Shown here in pieces: positions 23,896-31,748 of a DNA stretch of 32,284 nt. The stretch comes from CG2-30-44-17 sp964344725. GTDB lineage: Bacteria > Patescibacteriota > Gracilibacteria > UBA1369 > UBA12470. The DNA lies in contig CAYFOI010000016.1 in NCBI GenBank assembly GCA_964344725.1, forward strand, positions 1-32,284, written 5' to 3'. The notes below the pieces were generated by a model, which was not told where the DNA came from, searched no databases, and saw only the letters and a program-made list of their open reading frames with translations. Numbering within the stretch: position 1 is the stretch's first letter; every line of letters begins with the position of its first letter. The position numbers and the translations under genes were made by a program.

Positions 23896-25079
23896 ACCAA
23901 ATCACTCAACGAGAATATTGGCCCCAAAATCGCCATAGCAACAACAGCGACAGCCAAACCAACAATAACAATAACAATCGGCTCAAGCACAGTAGTCATA
24001 TTCTTAACTGCATGATCAACTTCCATCTCATAATGATCAGCAACTTTCTCAGCAGTCCTAGCAACAGAAGCGGACTGTTCACCAACCTGCAACATTTGTG
24101 TAACAGTATCAGGGAACAAAAACGGCGCCTCCGCCAAGCTTGCAGAAACTTTTTCTCCCCTTTCAACAGAATCTTTAGCATCCCGCAATTTGATCTTATA
24201 AAGAACATTCCCACTCGCATCAGCCAAAATATCCAAACTTTTATTAATAGGAAGCCCCGCATGCATAAGCACACCAAGCATCCTAATAATTCGAGATAAT
24301 ATCGCCTTTTTCACAAGATCCCCAAATATCGGCATATTAATTTTAAACCTATCCCAACGCATTCTTCCAAACTTTGTATTCACATAAAAACTCCAAACAG
24401 CAAAAGCCAGCAAGCCAATAATCAACACAAGCCACCAATAATTCGAAACAAAATCAGAAAGACCAAGAACAAGAAGAGTCAACCAAGGCAAAGCCATATC
24501 ACTCTCATCGAAGAAATCTCGCATCTTAGGAATAACAAACGTAAGCACAATCCACATCGCAGTAACAAGCGCAATAACAACAGTAAGCGGATAAATCATC
24601 GCACTCCTAACCTTCAAATAAAGCCCATACAAACTTTCGAGCTGCTTCGCAAGCTTAAACATAATCTGATTAAGATTTCCAATAGTCTCACCACTTTTCA
24701 CAATACCTACCTCCGCCTCGCTAAAAACATCCGGAAACTTACTCATAGCATCAGAAAGCTTTTTCCCATGTTCGACATCATAAGCCATAGTATTCACGAC
24801 ACGTCTAAAATGCGGATTTTCAACCTTATTCGTAAGAACTTGCAATGTCTTCAAAATAGGCACACCAGCATCAAGCATCACCGCCATCAAATGAAAGAAA
24901 TAAGACTTCTCTTTCATGTTGATTTTACTCCGATCAACAAGAAAATCGTTCAGCCGCACCCACAAAGGCTGCTTATTATGATCATAAACCCCATAAACAA
25001 CGCTCTCATCTTTCGCCTTATCTTCCTTGGCATTAAGCTGCGCCAGAAGCTCGTCAATTGATTTATCCTTAAGATCCAT
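23892..25079 (-). CDS. pilC: Type IV pilus inner-membrane platform protein PilC (GspF family)
   Basis: PilC is the membrane platform that couples the assembly and retraction ATPases to the growing pilus. The 395-residue protein has two T2SSF domains. The first (about 60-180) starts KSYFFHLMAVMLDAGVPILK and the second (about 260-385) starts AILSRIIRMLGVLMHAGLPINK. Membrane helices lie near 165-187, 205-232 and 365-388. The length is normal. Its stop codon lies in a heptamer tract, and about 110 bp with another tract separates it from pilO upstream. Confidence 0.93.
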   Translation of the reverse strand: MDLKDKSIDELLAQLNAKEDKAKDESVVYGVYDHNKQPLWVRLNDFLVDRSKINMKEKSYFFHLMAVMLDAGVPILKTLQVLTNKVENPHFRRVVNTMAYDVEHGKKLSDAMSKFPDVFSEAEVGIVKSGETIGNLNQIMFKLAKQLESLYGLYLKVRSAMIYPLTVVIALVTAMWIVLTFVIPKMRDFFDESDMALPWLTLLVLGLSDFVSNYWWLVLIIGLLAFAVWSFYVNTKFGRMRWDRFKINMPIFGDLVKKAILSRIIRMLGVLMHAGLPINKSLDILADASGNVLYKIKLRDAKDSVERGEKVSASLAEAPFLFPDTVTQMLQVGEQSASVARTAEKVADHYEMEVDHAVKNMTTVLEPIVIVIVGLAVAVVAMAILGPIFSLSDLV

Positions 25080-25111
25080 TTTAATGGTATTTAAATTTAA
25101 TATTTAGACCT

Positions 25112-25197
25112 ATCTTGCCCGAAGGGCTCCACCTCTACTCTCTACTGTCTACTGACTACTGACTATATCCTACTGACTACTCTCTACTGACTATTGA
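25112..25197 (+). repeat. Palindrome-headed heptamer tract, nine perfect-phase units
   Basis: ATCTTGC overlaps GCCC-GAA-GGGC (25117-25127), then TCCA (25128-25131). Nine consecutive heptamers of NNCTANN type follow (25133-25195), with CTA at positions 3-5 of every unit. The pilO stop (TAG, 25193-25191) is inside the last unit. The element is oriented opposite to the pil genes around it. Confidence 0.92.
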
Positions 25198-25718
25198 TAA
25201 TACGCCTCCATCAACAAACTGAAGCTAGCATGAGGAACAGAACCTTCCTCACTTAGCTGCACATTAACTGACCTTATCCTGATCTTTCTAGAATTATCTT
25301 CTACAGCTTCCAAGAAACCAATAAGGTCCTCGTAATCACCATCGAAACTAGATGAAATAGATACAGAACCTGTCTCATCTCCCTCGATAGTACTAAAACT
25401 CATTCCATGAAGCTCAATACCAGCCTCCTCCGCCAAATCAGACAAATCACTTATAAGTTGATCTTGTTCTAAACCGTCAGGGACCTGAATCAAAAGCTTC
25501 TCCTCAGAAACTCCAGACGAACCAAGCTCCTCGCGCATAGCCTCCAAATCAGCAACTTGCTCAGTTAAGTCAGCGAGTTGAGTTTCTTTCTCATCAAGTT
25601 GAACCTGCAATTCATCAACTTCCGCCTGCATAGGATTCACGAAGAAAACAACAGCGACAACCGTAACAGCCAAAAGCAAGACAGAAAGCAAATTTAGAAA
25701 TGTAGAAGATTTTTTCAT
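25191..25718 (-). CDS. pilO: Type IV pilus assembly protein PilO
   Basis: The 175-residue protein has the PilO layout. A short cytoplasmic end and one membrane helix (about 7-29) lead into a coiled coil (about 30-65, ELQVQLDEKETQLADLTEQV). A ferredoxin-like domain follows, with LISDLSDLAEEAGIELHGMS and YEDLIGFLEAVEDNSRKIRI. PilO forms heterodimers with PilN that link PilM and PilC to the pilus. It lies 35 bp downstream of pilN, with a small tract between them. The protein is acidic, like the other exported proteins here. Confidence 0.82.
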   Translation of the reverse strand: MKKSSTFLNLLSVLLLAVTVVAVVFFVNPMQAEVDELQVQLDEKETQLADLTEQVADLEAMREELGSSGVSEEKLLIQVPDGLEQDQLISDLSDLAEEAGIELHGMSFSTIEGDETGSVSISSSFDGDYEDLIGFLEAVEDNSRKIRIRSVNVQLSEEGSVPHASFSLLMEAYYQ

Positions 25719-25720
25719 AT

Positions 25721-25750
25721 TAACTAGAAGTTAGTAACTAATAACTTGGG
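25721..25750 (+). repeat. Heptamer tract between pilN and pilO
   Basis: Four in-phase heptamers of the AACTANN/AGTTAGT type (25722-25749) fill almost the whole 35-bp spacer. Confidence 0.7.
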
Positions 25751-25753
25751 AAT

Positions 25754-26278
25754 TTAACGAGAAACTTTCGTATCATCGTAAACAAAACTCAAACCAAAAC
25801 TCACCATCTCCGAGTCAGAAGATGTAGCTGTCGCAACAGATGTCACAAAAACATCCTTAAATGCACTATTAGCTGCAAGAGCTTCGATCAAACCTGAAAC
25901 AGAATGATAAGTATCAGCAAGACCGGTTACGCTAATTGCACCATCTTCAGAACCAGCATAAGAAGCATAATAAACATCCAGAGGGGTAGTATCAAGAAGC
26001 TCAGAAACAACAGAAGACCACTCTACCTCATCAGCTTCAACAACAGACATAAGCTGCTGCGCAACAGTAACAGCCCCCAAACTTTGTTGCTCTAATTCAG
26101 CGACCTGTTCCTCAAGATTAGCAATTTGAGAATCAGCATCAGAAATAGAAGACTCCAACGAAGACTTGTTTACAAAGGTGTAAACACCATAAACAAGCAC
26201 TACAACGAAGACCACAAAAGAGATTAAATGCATGAAGGTAAATCTCCTTTGTGTATACATGAGATCTTTTGGATTCAT
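25754..26278 (-). CDS. pilN: Type IV pilus assembly protein PilN-like
   Basis: The 174-residue protein has a short cytoplasmic N-terminus (MNPKDLMYTQRR), one membrane helix (about 14-36), a coiled coil (SDADSQIANLEEQVAELEQQ) and a PilN-type alpha/beta domain. That domain shows VEWSSVVSELLDTTPLDVYY and "ISVTGLADTYHSVSGLIEAL". The usual very N-terminal NLLP-type PilM-binding motif is not obvious. The frame is open to a TTG at 26323, but the ATG at 26278 gives a better N-terminus. No pilM is upstream; the next gene is divergent. Confidence 0.75.
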   Translation of the reverse strand: MNPKDLMYTQRRFTFMHLISFVVFVVVLVYGVYTFVNKSSLESSISDADSQIANLEEQVAELEQQSLGAVTVAQQLMSVVEADEVEWSSVVSELLDTTPLDVYYASYAGSEDGAISVTGLADTYHSVSGLIEALAANSAFKDVFVTSVATATSSDSEMVSFGLSFVYDDTKVSR

Positions 26279-26334
26279 AAAACTAGTTTTAAATTGTATG
26301 TTTCTTTTGTAAAATTCTACCAAGCCGACTCCTT

Positions 26335-26670
26335 ATGCGCAAGATTAAAAAAATGACGAATTCAAGGAAAAATTTCATACATATAAACGAAGGGTTTTCG
26401 TGCAAAAAATGCGGACACGACGTACCTCCACTAAAAAGCAGCTGCAGAAACCACTGCCCAAAATGCCTTTATTCCCTACATGTAGACGAGAACACACCTG
26501 GGGACAGAGCATCAAACTGCCATTCCTTAATGGCACCCATTGGCCTAGAATACAAAAGCTCCAAAGGCTACCAAATCAAACATCAATGCTTAAAATGCAA
26601 AAAAGAGCAGCTAAACAAAGTAGCCGACGATGACGATCAAGAAGAAATCAGTAAAATAAATCTAAGATGA
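26335..26670 (+). CDS. RNHCP-domain zinc-ribbon-like protein
   Basis: The 111-residue protein has FSCKKCGHDVPPL followed by CRNHCPKCLYSLHVDENTPG and CLKCKKEQ. This Cys pattern (CxxC, then RNHCPxCL, then CxxC) with the GDRAS box is the RNHCP domain, probably a zinc-binding nucleic-acid-associated module of unknown role. It overlaps tilS by 4 bp (ATGA), so the two are probably translationally coupled, which points to a translation or tRNA connection. Confidence 0.85.
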   Translation: MRKIKKMTNSRKNFIHINEGFSCKKCGHDVPPLKSSCRNHCPKCLYSLHVDENTPGDRASNCHSLMAPIGLEYKSSKGYQIKHQCLKCKKEQLNKVADDDDQEEISKINLR

Positions 26671-27830
26671 CAAAAATATTAGCTTTTTCAGGTGGACCCG
26701 ATTCAATGTATTTATTACATATATTTTTAGAAAAAGGTAAAAAGCCAATACTCGCCCATCTAAACCACAACCTTCGCGGACACGAAAGCGACGAAGACGA
26801 GAAATTTTGCAAAAAAATCGCAAAAAAACACGGACTCAAAATAGAGATTAAAAAAATCGCACCACCAAAAAACGAAGAAGAAGCTCGCATCGCTAGATAT
26901 CAATTTTTAGAGGAAGTACGTCGCAAACACAAAGCAACTCAAATTTTAACAGCACACCACTTAAATGACAGCATCGAAACAATTATCTTGAACTTGACCC
27001 GCGGAACAGGGATAAACGGCCTAACCGGCATCCCATCAGACAAAATAAAACGCCCGCTTTTAAAAACGACCAAAGAAGAAATCCTCACATATCTCAAAAA
27101 AAATCGTATCAAATATCGTGAAGATTCATCCAATCGCAGCACCAAATTCTCCAGAAATCGCATCCGCCTAAAGATCGTCCCCGAACTCAAGAAAATCAAT
27201 CCAAACCTAGAAAAAACTTTTCTCGGAAATCTAGCAAATTTTCAAGAAGTTCAAGATTTCCTAAACAAAAAAGCAAAGAAATACATCCACAAAGATCACA
27301 TCAAAATCACCGAATTCAAAAAACTCCACAAAGCTCTACAAACACACATCATCCTAAAACTCGCAGGACCAAACACATCTCAAAAAGAGATCTCAGAAAT
27401 CCTAAAGATAGTATCCAAAGGCCGCCCCGGGGCAACCTGTAAAATCGGCCAAATCGAATACGAGAAATTGATTTTCAATCCGACCCAAAGAACTTTTGAA
27501 ACAAGTTTTCAAATCCTAAAAAAACGACCAAAAACATTTAATCCAGAATGTGCATACATAAACGCAGACAAAATAACAGACTCCAGCGAACTAGAAGTAA
27601 CCAGCTGGCAACCAGGCGATCGCATCAAGCCGATCGGGATGAAAGGAACAAAAAAACTCCAAGACATCTTCACTGACAAAAAAATCCCACAAAATTTACG
27701 CAAGCAAATCCCTGTAATAAAACTTGGAAACAGCGTTATATCTGTAGGATGGCTAGCGACATCGGAAGATTTCAAAGTAACCACAAAGACTAGACAAATC
27801 CTCAAAATCACTTTCAAAGATATTAAATAG
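26667..27830 (+). CDS. tilS: tRNA(Ile)-lysidine synthase
   Basis: TilS makes lysidine at C34 of tRNA-Ile(CAU), changing its codon to AUA. AUA is very frequent in this window. The 387-residue protein has the N-type PP-loop SGGPDS (8-13), HLNHNLRG (about 31-38) and an AHHLND segment (about 95-100). It also has the RNRIRLKIVPEL stretch and a C-terminal TilS domain with WQPGDRIKPIGMKGTKKLQD. It is complete. Starts at the ATGA overlap with the RNHCP gene. Confidence 0.95.
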   Translation: MTKILAFSGGPDSMYLLHIFLEKGKKPILAHLNHNLRGHESDEDEKFCKKIAKKHGLKIEIKKIAPPKNEEEARIARYQFLEEVRRKHKATQILTAHHLNDSIETIILNLTRGTGINGLTGIPSDKIKRPLLKTTKEEILTYLKKNRIKYREDSSNRSTKFSRNRIRLKIVPELKKINPNLEKTFLGNLANFQEVQDFLNKKAKKYIHKDHIKITEFKKLHKALQTHIILKLAGPNTSQKEISEILKIVSKGRPGATCKIGQIEYEKLIFNPTQRTFETSFQILKKRPKTFNPECAYINADKITDSSELEVTSWQPGDRIKPIGMKGTKKLQDIFTDKKIPQNLRKQIPVIKLGNSVISVGWLATSEDFKVTTKTRQILKITFKDIK

Positions 27831-27855
27831 GGCTTAAGATATCCCCGCACACAAA

Positions 27856-27904
27856 TTCTACTCTCTACTGACTAATTCCTACTGACTACTGACTATTAAC
27901 TAAA
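27856..27904 (+). repeat. Heptamer tract upstream of ftsH, seven units
   Basis: Seven in-phase heptamers of NNCTANN type end 2 bp before the ATG at 27907. The words and partly their order match the tract at 25133-25195. Confidence 0.88.
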
Positions 27905-27906
27905 CC

Positions 27907-29736
27907 ATGAAAAAAACAAAGAAACATAATTCACCAATAGGTTACATAATCATACTCGCTCTGGCACTGACATTGATATACACCATATTCAATCCTAGCC
28001 CGACAGCCCCAGAGAAAGTCACCTTAGACACTTTCTTGTCAGACGTAGACTCCGGAATCGTAGAAGAAATCGAAGTCCAAGGCAGCAAAATCTATTACAT
28101 AACTACAGGCGACGCAGAATTCTACACAATCAAAGAGACGTCGGAGTCACTCACAGAAGTATTGGGAGAAAGAGAATACTCAGACATAATAATAGAAATT
28201 GCAGACACACAAGCAGGAAACTTCTGGCTAGAGCTCGTAATATCTGCCGTACCTTTCCTACTTATAATAGGATTTTTGTTCTTCATGATGAGACAAGCAA
28301 CCAGTTCGAATAATCAAGCCCTGTCTTTCGGAAAATCTCAAGCCCGCATAAACGACCCTGAAAGGAAAAAAACAACATTCAAAGACGTCGCAGGAGCAAA
28401 AGAAGCAAAAGAAGAACTCATTGAGATAGTCGACTTTCTTAAGAACCCAAACAAATACACATCAATGGGAGCAAAAATACCAAAAGGTGTGATTTTGGTA
28501 GGCGCACCAGGAACCGGAAAAACTCTACTCGCACGAGCTGTAGCAGGAGAAGCAGGAGTGCCTTTCTTCAACATCTCTGGATCGGAATTCGTAGAGATGT
28601 TCGTGGGTGTTGGAGCGTCACGCGTAAGAGATTTATTCAAAAAAGCAAAACGCAACGCCCCTTGCATCATATTCATCGACGAAATTGATGCGGTCGGACG
28701 CCACAGAGGCGCTGGAATGGGAGGTGGCCACGATGAGAGAGAACAAACACTAAACCAAATCCTCACAGAGATGGACGGCTTCGAACAGGACACCAACATC
28801 ATAGTAATGGCAGCAACAAACCGCCCAGACGTACTCGACCCTGCCCTACTCCGCCCAGGACGTTTCGATCGAAGAATCGTCATCGATAGACCAGACATCG
28901 ACGATCGAGAACAAATCCTGAAAATTCACACTCGCAATAAACCGCTTGCCAAAAACGCAGACCTAAACAAAGTCGCAAGACAAACTCCAGGATTCTCAGG
29001 AGCCGACATAGAAAACTTAGCAAATGAAGCTGCGATCTTAGCCGCAAAAAACAATAAAAAATCTGTATCCCAAAAAGACTTAGAAAAATCGATCGAGAAA
29101 GTAATCATGGGTCCAGAGCGCAAATCACGCGTCCTTAACAAAAAAGAAAAAGAGATCACCGCATACCACGAAACTGGCCATGCAATCGTAGGGCACTTAC
29201 TTCCTGAATGCGATCCAGTCCACAAAGTTTCAATCATATCACGTGGAATGGCACTCGGCGTCACTTGGTTCTTACCAGAAGAAGACAAACACCTGTATTC
29301 AAAGACCAAATTCGAAAACGAACTAGCATCACTACTAGGAGGTTACTCAGCAGAAATGATGATCTTCGGAGAAGTCTCAACAGGACCATCAAACGACTTA
29401 AAAAGAGCTACCGACATGGCAAGAAAAATGGTAACTAAATACGGGATGAGCGGCCTCGGCCCAACTATTTTCGGAGACGAAAACCAAGAAGTCTTCCTAG
29501 GAAAAGATTTCGGACACGTACGAAACTACTCAGAAGAAGTAGCATCCAAAATAGATGAAACAGTCAAAGCAATCATAGAAAGAGCACTACAATCAGCAAT
29601 GACACTTCTCAAAAAACACGAAAAAGAACTCCACAAAGTTGCAAAAGAGTTAATAAAGAAGGAAACTTTAACTAGAAACGACTTCTTGAAACTCATGGGA
29701 GAAAAGAAAAAGAAAAAAGAAGAAGATAAAGAATAA
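27907..29736 (+). CDS. ftsH: ATP-dependent zinc metalloprotease FtsH
   Basis: FtsH degrades misassembled membrane proteins and short-lived regulators. The 609-residue protein has two membrane helices (about 12-28 and 106-128) around a small outside domain. Its AAA module contains Walker A GAPGTGKT (199-206), Walker B IIFIDEID (254-261) and a second region of homology around 302-320. The zinc site is HETGH (421-425), with D497 in SNDLKR as the likely third ligand. The C-terminal tail is Lys/Glu-rich. It has no Shine-Dalgarno site; a heptamer tract fills its upstream region. Confidence 0.97.
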   Translation: MKKTKKHNSPIGYIIILALALTLIYTIFNPSPTAPEKVTLDTFLSDVDSGIVEEIEVQGSKIYYITTGDAEFYTIKETSESLTEVLGEREYSDIIIEIADTQAGNFWLELVISAVPFLLIIGFLFFMMRQATSSNNQALSFGKSQARINDPERKKTTFKDVAGAKEAKEELIEIVDFLKNPNKYTSMGAKIPKGVILVGAPGTGKTLLARAVAGEAGVPFFNISGSEFVEMFVGVGASRVRDLFKKAKRNAPCIIFIDEIDAVGRHRGAGMGGGHDEREQTLNQILTEMDGFEQDTNIIVMAATNRPDVLDPALLRPGRFDRRIVIDRPDIDDREQILKIHTRNKPLAKNADLNKVARQTPGFSGADIENLANEAAILAAKNNKKSVSQKDLEKSIEKVIMGPERKSRVLNKKEKEITAYHETGHAIVGHLLPECDPVHKVSIISRGMALGVTWFLPEEDKHLYSKTKFENELASLLGGYSAEMMIFGEVSTGPSNDLKRATDMARKMVTKYGMSGLGPTIFGDENQEVFLGKDFGHVRNYSEEVASKIDETVKAIIERALQSAMTLLKKHEKELHKVAKELIKKETLTRNDFLKLMGEKKKKKEEDKE

Positions 29737-29742
29737 AAAACA

Positions 29743-29807
29743 TCGCGCGCCACGCGCGACTCCATCACTAAAACCCTACAGTCCTCCAATCCTACAATCC
29801 TCACAAT
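29743..29807 (+). repeat. Palindrome-headed octamer tract upstream of hsp20
   Basis: TCGCGCG-CCA-CGCGCGA (29743-29759) is followed by TCCA (29761-29764). Four octamers of CTNNANTC type then run from 29776 to 29807, ending directly at the ATG (29808). Confidence 0.88.
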
Positions 29808-30167
29808 ATGACAAAAAAAACAAAAAAACAGACCTCAAAAGAAGGACAGTTGTCCGTAGATGTCTTCCAATCACCAGACGAGATTTCAATAGTTGCACCG
29901 ATAGCAGGAGTTGACCCAAATGACATCGACATCACAATCACCGACGACGTAATCACAATCAAAGGTGAACGCAGCCACAACACAACACTCAAAAAAGATG
30001 ACTGCTTCATCCAAGAATGCTTCTGGGGATCATTCTCTCGCTCTGTAGTTTTACCAGCAGACGTCGACACATCAAAGGTAGACGCAGAATGCGAAAACAA
30101 CGTACTTGTGATAAAAATTCCTCGCGTCGAACGAGTCCGCACCCGCGTCGTAAAGGTAAAAAAATAG
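29808..30167 (+). CDS. Small heat-shock protein (Hsp20/alpha-crystallin family)
   Basis: The 119-residue protein is one alpha-crystallin domain (about 14-115). It starts GQLSVDVFQSPDEISIVAPI and continues GVDPNDIDITITDDVITIKG with the C-terminal VLVIKIPRVE strand. The short tail ends VVKVKK. Such chaperones hold unfolding proteins for refolding or proteolysis, which fits its place next to ftsH. No heat-shock operator is evident; the upstream region is entirely an octamer tract. Confidence 0.92.
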   Translation: MTKKTKKQTSKEGQLSVDVFQSPDEISIVAPIAGVDPNDIDITITDDVITIKGERSHNTTLKKDDCFIQECFWGSFSRSVVLPADVDTSKVDAECENNVLVIKIPRVERVRTRVVKVKK

Positions 30168-30171
30168 TAAT

Positions 30172-30225
30172 GCGCAAAGCGCTCCACGACTACAATCCTA
30201 AAGTCCTCTAATCCTCCAACCCTCC
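30172..30225 (+). repeat. Palindrome-headed octamer tract upstream of galU
   Basis: GCGC-AAA-GCGC (30172-30182) is followed by TCCA (30183-30186). Octamers of CTNNANNC type then run from 30190 to 30221 plus CTCC, ending directly at the ATG (30226). Confidence 0.9.
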
Positions 30226-31086
30226 ATGATAAAAAAAGCCGTACTTCCAGCAGCAGGATTCGGAACTAGATTCCTTCCAGCAACAAAAGCAATGCCAAAA
30301 GAGATGCTCCCGATCGTAGACAAGCCTGTTATTCAATATATAGTAGAAGAAGCTGTAGCATCAGGTATTGAAGAGATCATTATAGTAACCGGCCGCGGCA
30401 AACGAGCTATCGAAGACCATTTCGACAGATCTTTTGAGCTAAATCACACACTAGCAGCAAAAGGCAAAAAAGCGCTCCTTAAAGCCGTCCAAAAAGTAGA
30501 GAACCTCGCAAAATTCGTATACGTCCGTCAACCAGAACCGTTGGGAGATGGTCATGCAATCCTCTGCGCCAGAGAAGTCATAGGTAGCGAACCTTTTGCA
30601 GTACTTTTCGGAGACGAAATAATCGACCACCCCGTCCCTGCTTTAAAACAGCTAATCAATATATACAAGGATACAAAATCTCCAGTAATTGCTTTGGAAA
30701 GAATCCCAAAATCAGATACAGAAAGCTATGGAATAGTTGGAACAAAAAGCAGCAAAGGACGAACCCACGAAATTTCATCACTAGTAGAAAAACCTAAGCC
30801 GGATAAAGCGCCGTCAAACCTCGGAATAATCGGGAAATATATATGTACACCAGAGGTACTAAAACATCTAGAAAAAGCTGAGAGCGGAACCACAGACAAA
30901 GAAATCCGCTTAATAGACGCTTTCCGATCAGTCATCAGAGAGCAGCCAATTTACGGATATGAACTAGAAGGAACCCGTTACGACACAGGCAACAAAACAG
31001 GCTTCATCAAAGCCAGCATCGACTTTGCGCTAAAAAGACCTGAAATGGCCCGCGAACTTAAGAAATTCATGAAAAGTAGGGTTTGA
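30226..31086 (+). CDS. galU: UTP-glucose-1-phosphate uridylyltransferase
   Basis: GalU makes UDP-glucose for surface polysaccharides and glycolipids. The 286-residue protein has the nucleotide-binding motif AAGFGTRFLPATKAMPKEML (9-28) and DKPVIQYIVEEA. It also has EPLGDGHAILCA (about 105-116), FGDEII, SLVEKPKP and the C-terminal GTRYDTGNKTGFIKASIDFA. Length and motifs are normal. Its TGA stop lies inside the -35 box of the next gene's promoter. Confidence 0.96.
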   Translation: MIKKAVLPAAGFGTRFLPATKAMPKEMLPIVDKPVIQYIVEEAVASGIEEIIIVTGRGKRAIEDHFDRSFELNHTLAAKGKKALLKAVQKVENLAKFVYVRQPEPLGDGHAILCAREVIGSEPFAVLFGDEIIDHPVPALKQLINIYKDTKSPVIALERIPKSDTESYGIVGTKSSKGRTHEISSLVEKPKPDKAPSNLGIIGKYICTPEVLKHLEKAESGTTDKEIRLIDAFRSVIREQPIYGYELEGTRYDTGNKTGFIKASIDFALKRPEMARELKKFMKSRV

Positions 31087-31111
31087 TCCAGGAGTGATTT
31101 TCTGATATAAT
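31083..31111 (+). promoter_or_regulatory. Promoter of the TPR gene
   Basis: TTGATC (31083-31088) and TATAAT (31106-31111) are 17 bp apart with a TGA extension. The -35 box overlaps the galU stop. Confidence 0.8.
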
Positions 31112-31140
31112 GTAAGGATTTACAAAAATAAAATCCTTAC
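31112..31140. promoter_or_regulatory. Perfect 10-bp dyad immediately downstream of the -10 box
   Basis: GTAAGGATTT (31112-31121) and AAATCCTTAC (31131-31140) are exact reverse complements around a 9-nt A-rich spacer. It covers the start point and leader of the TPR gene and could be an operator or a 5' mRNA hairpin. No T-run follows, so it is not a terminator. Confidence 0.6.
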
Positions 31141-31145
31141 TTCCC

Positions 31146-31748
31146 ATGTACCAAGACGACACTCAAGACTACCAGGATCCGCTAGTAGAAGCCGACCAGC
31201 TAAAACTTCAAGGTGAGCACTTAGAAGCTATCGCTATTTGCGAAAGACTTTTAAAAGACGACTTGGAATGCCAAGAAGCTTACGAAGAAATCGGAGACAA
31301 CTATCTAAGCCTCCGCGAATTCAACAAAGCACTAAAGGCACTCGAAATGGCATTAAAAATAAATCCGAGAAGCGCAAACGCAAACTATCTAATAGGCTTC
31401 ACTCATTCGTCATTGGGAGAGTGGGAAAAATCAATCAGACACTTAGAAGAAGCTAACGAAATCCAACCTAATCATCCAGAAATACTAAGATGCCTAGGAT
31501 GGTCAATTTTCCACAAAGGAGAAAGGATCAAAGGACTAGTCTTATTAGAAAGAGCACTCGCAATGTCTCCAGACGACGTACTAATCATCTGCGACCTATC
31601 CGTTTGCTACTTAAACGAAAGAGACTTCGACAGGACAATCGACCTACTAACACACGCTCTTCACGTTGAACCAGACAACGAAAAAGCTCGCGACTGCCTA
31701 GAAACAGCACTTTTCTTCCAAAGGGAGTTTAATAAGTTGGATAAGTAG
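31146..31748 (+). CDS. Tetratricopeptide-repeat protein
   Basis: The 200-residue protein consists of about five TPR units (roughly residues 15-190), for example HLEAIAICERLLKDDLECQE, FNKALKALEMALKINPRSAN, WEKSIRHLEEANEIQPNHPE and FDRTIDLLTHALHVEPDNEK. TPRs mediate protein-protein contacts. There is no signal peptide, so it is cytoplasmic. Its partner is unknown. It has its own promoter with a dyad and is followed by a tract and rnpB. Confidence 0.88.
   Translation: MYQDDTQDYQDPLVEADQLKLQGEHLEAIAICERLLKDDLECQEAYEEIGDNYLSLREFNKALKALEMALKINPRSANANYLIGFTHSSLGEWEKSIRHLEEANEIQPNHPEILRCLGWSIFHKGERIKGLVLLERALAMSPDDVLIICDLSVCYLNERDFDRTIDLLTHALHVEPDNEKARDCLETALFFQREFNKLDK

Noticed and set aside
4719..30225. 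Tracts as CRISPR arrays
   Set aside because: Units are 7-8 nt, vary in sequence and have no spacers between them; no cas genes are present.
26335..31086. UGA as a sense codon (Gracilibacteria-type code)
   Set aside because: TGA correctly ends the RNHCP gene, galU, the PilX-like gene and the adaptor gene, and no gene has an internal TGA.
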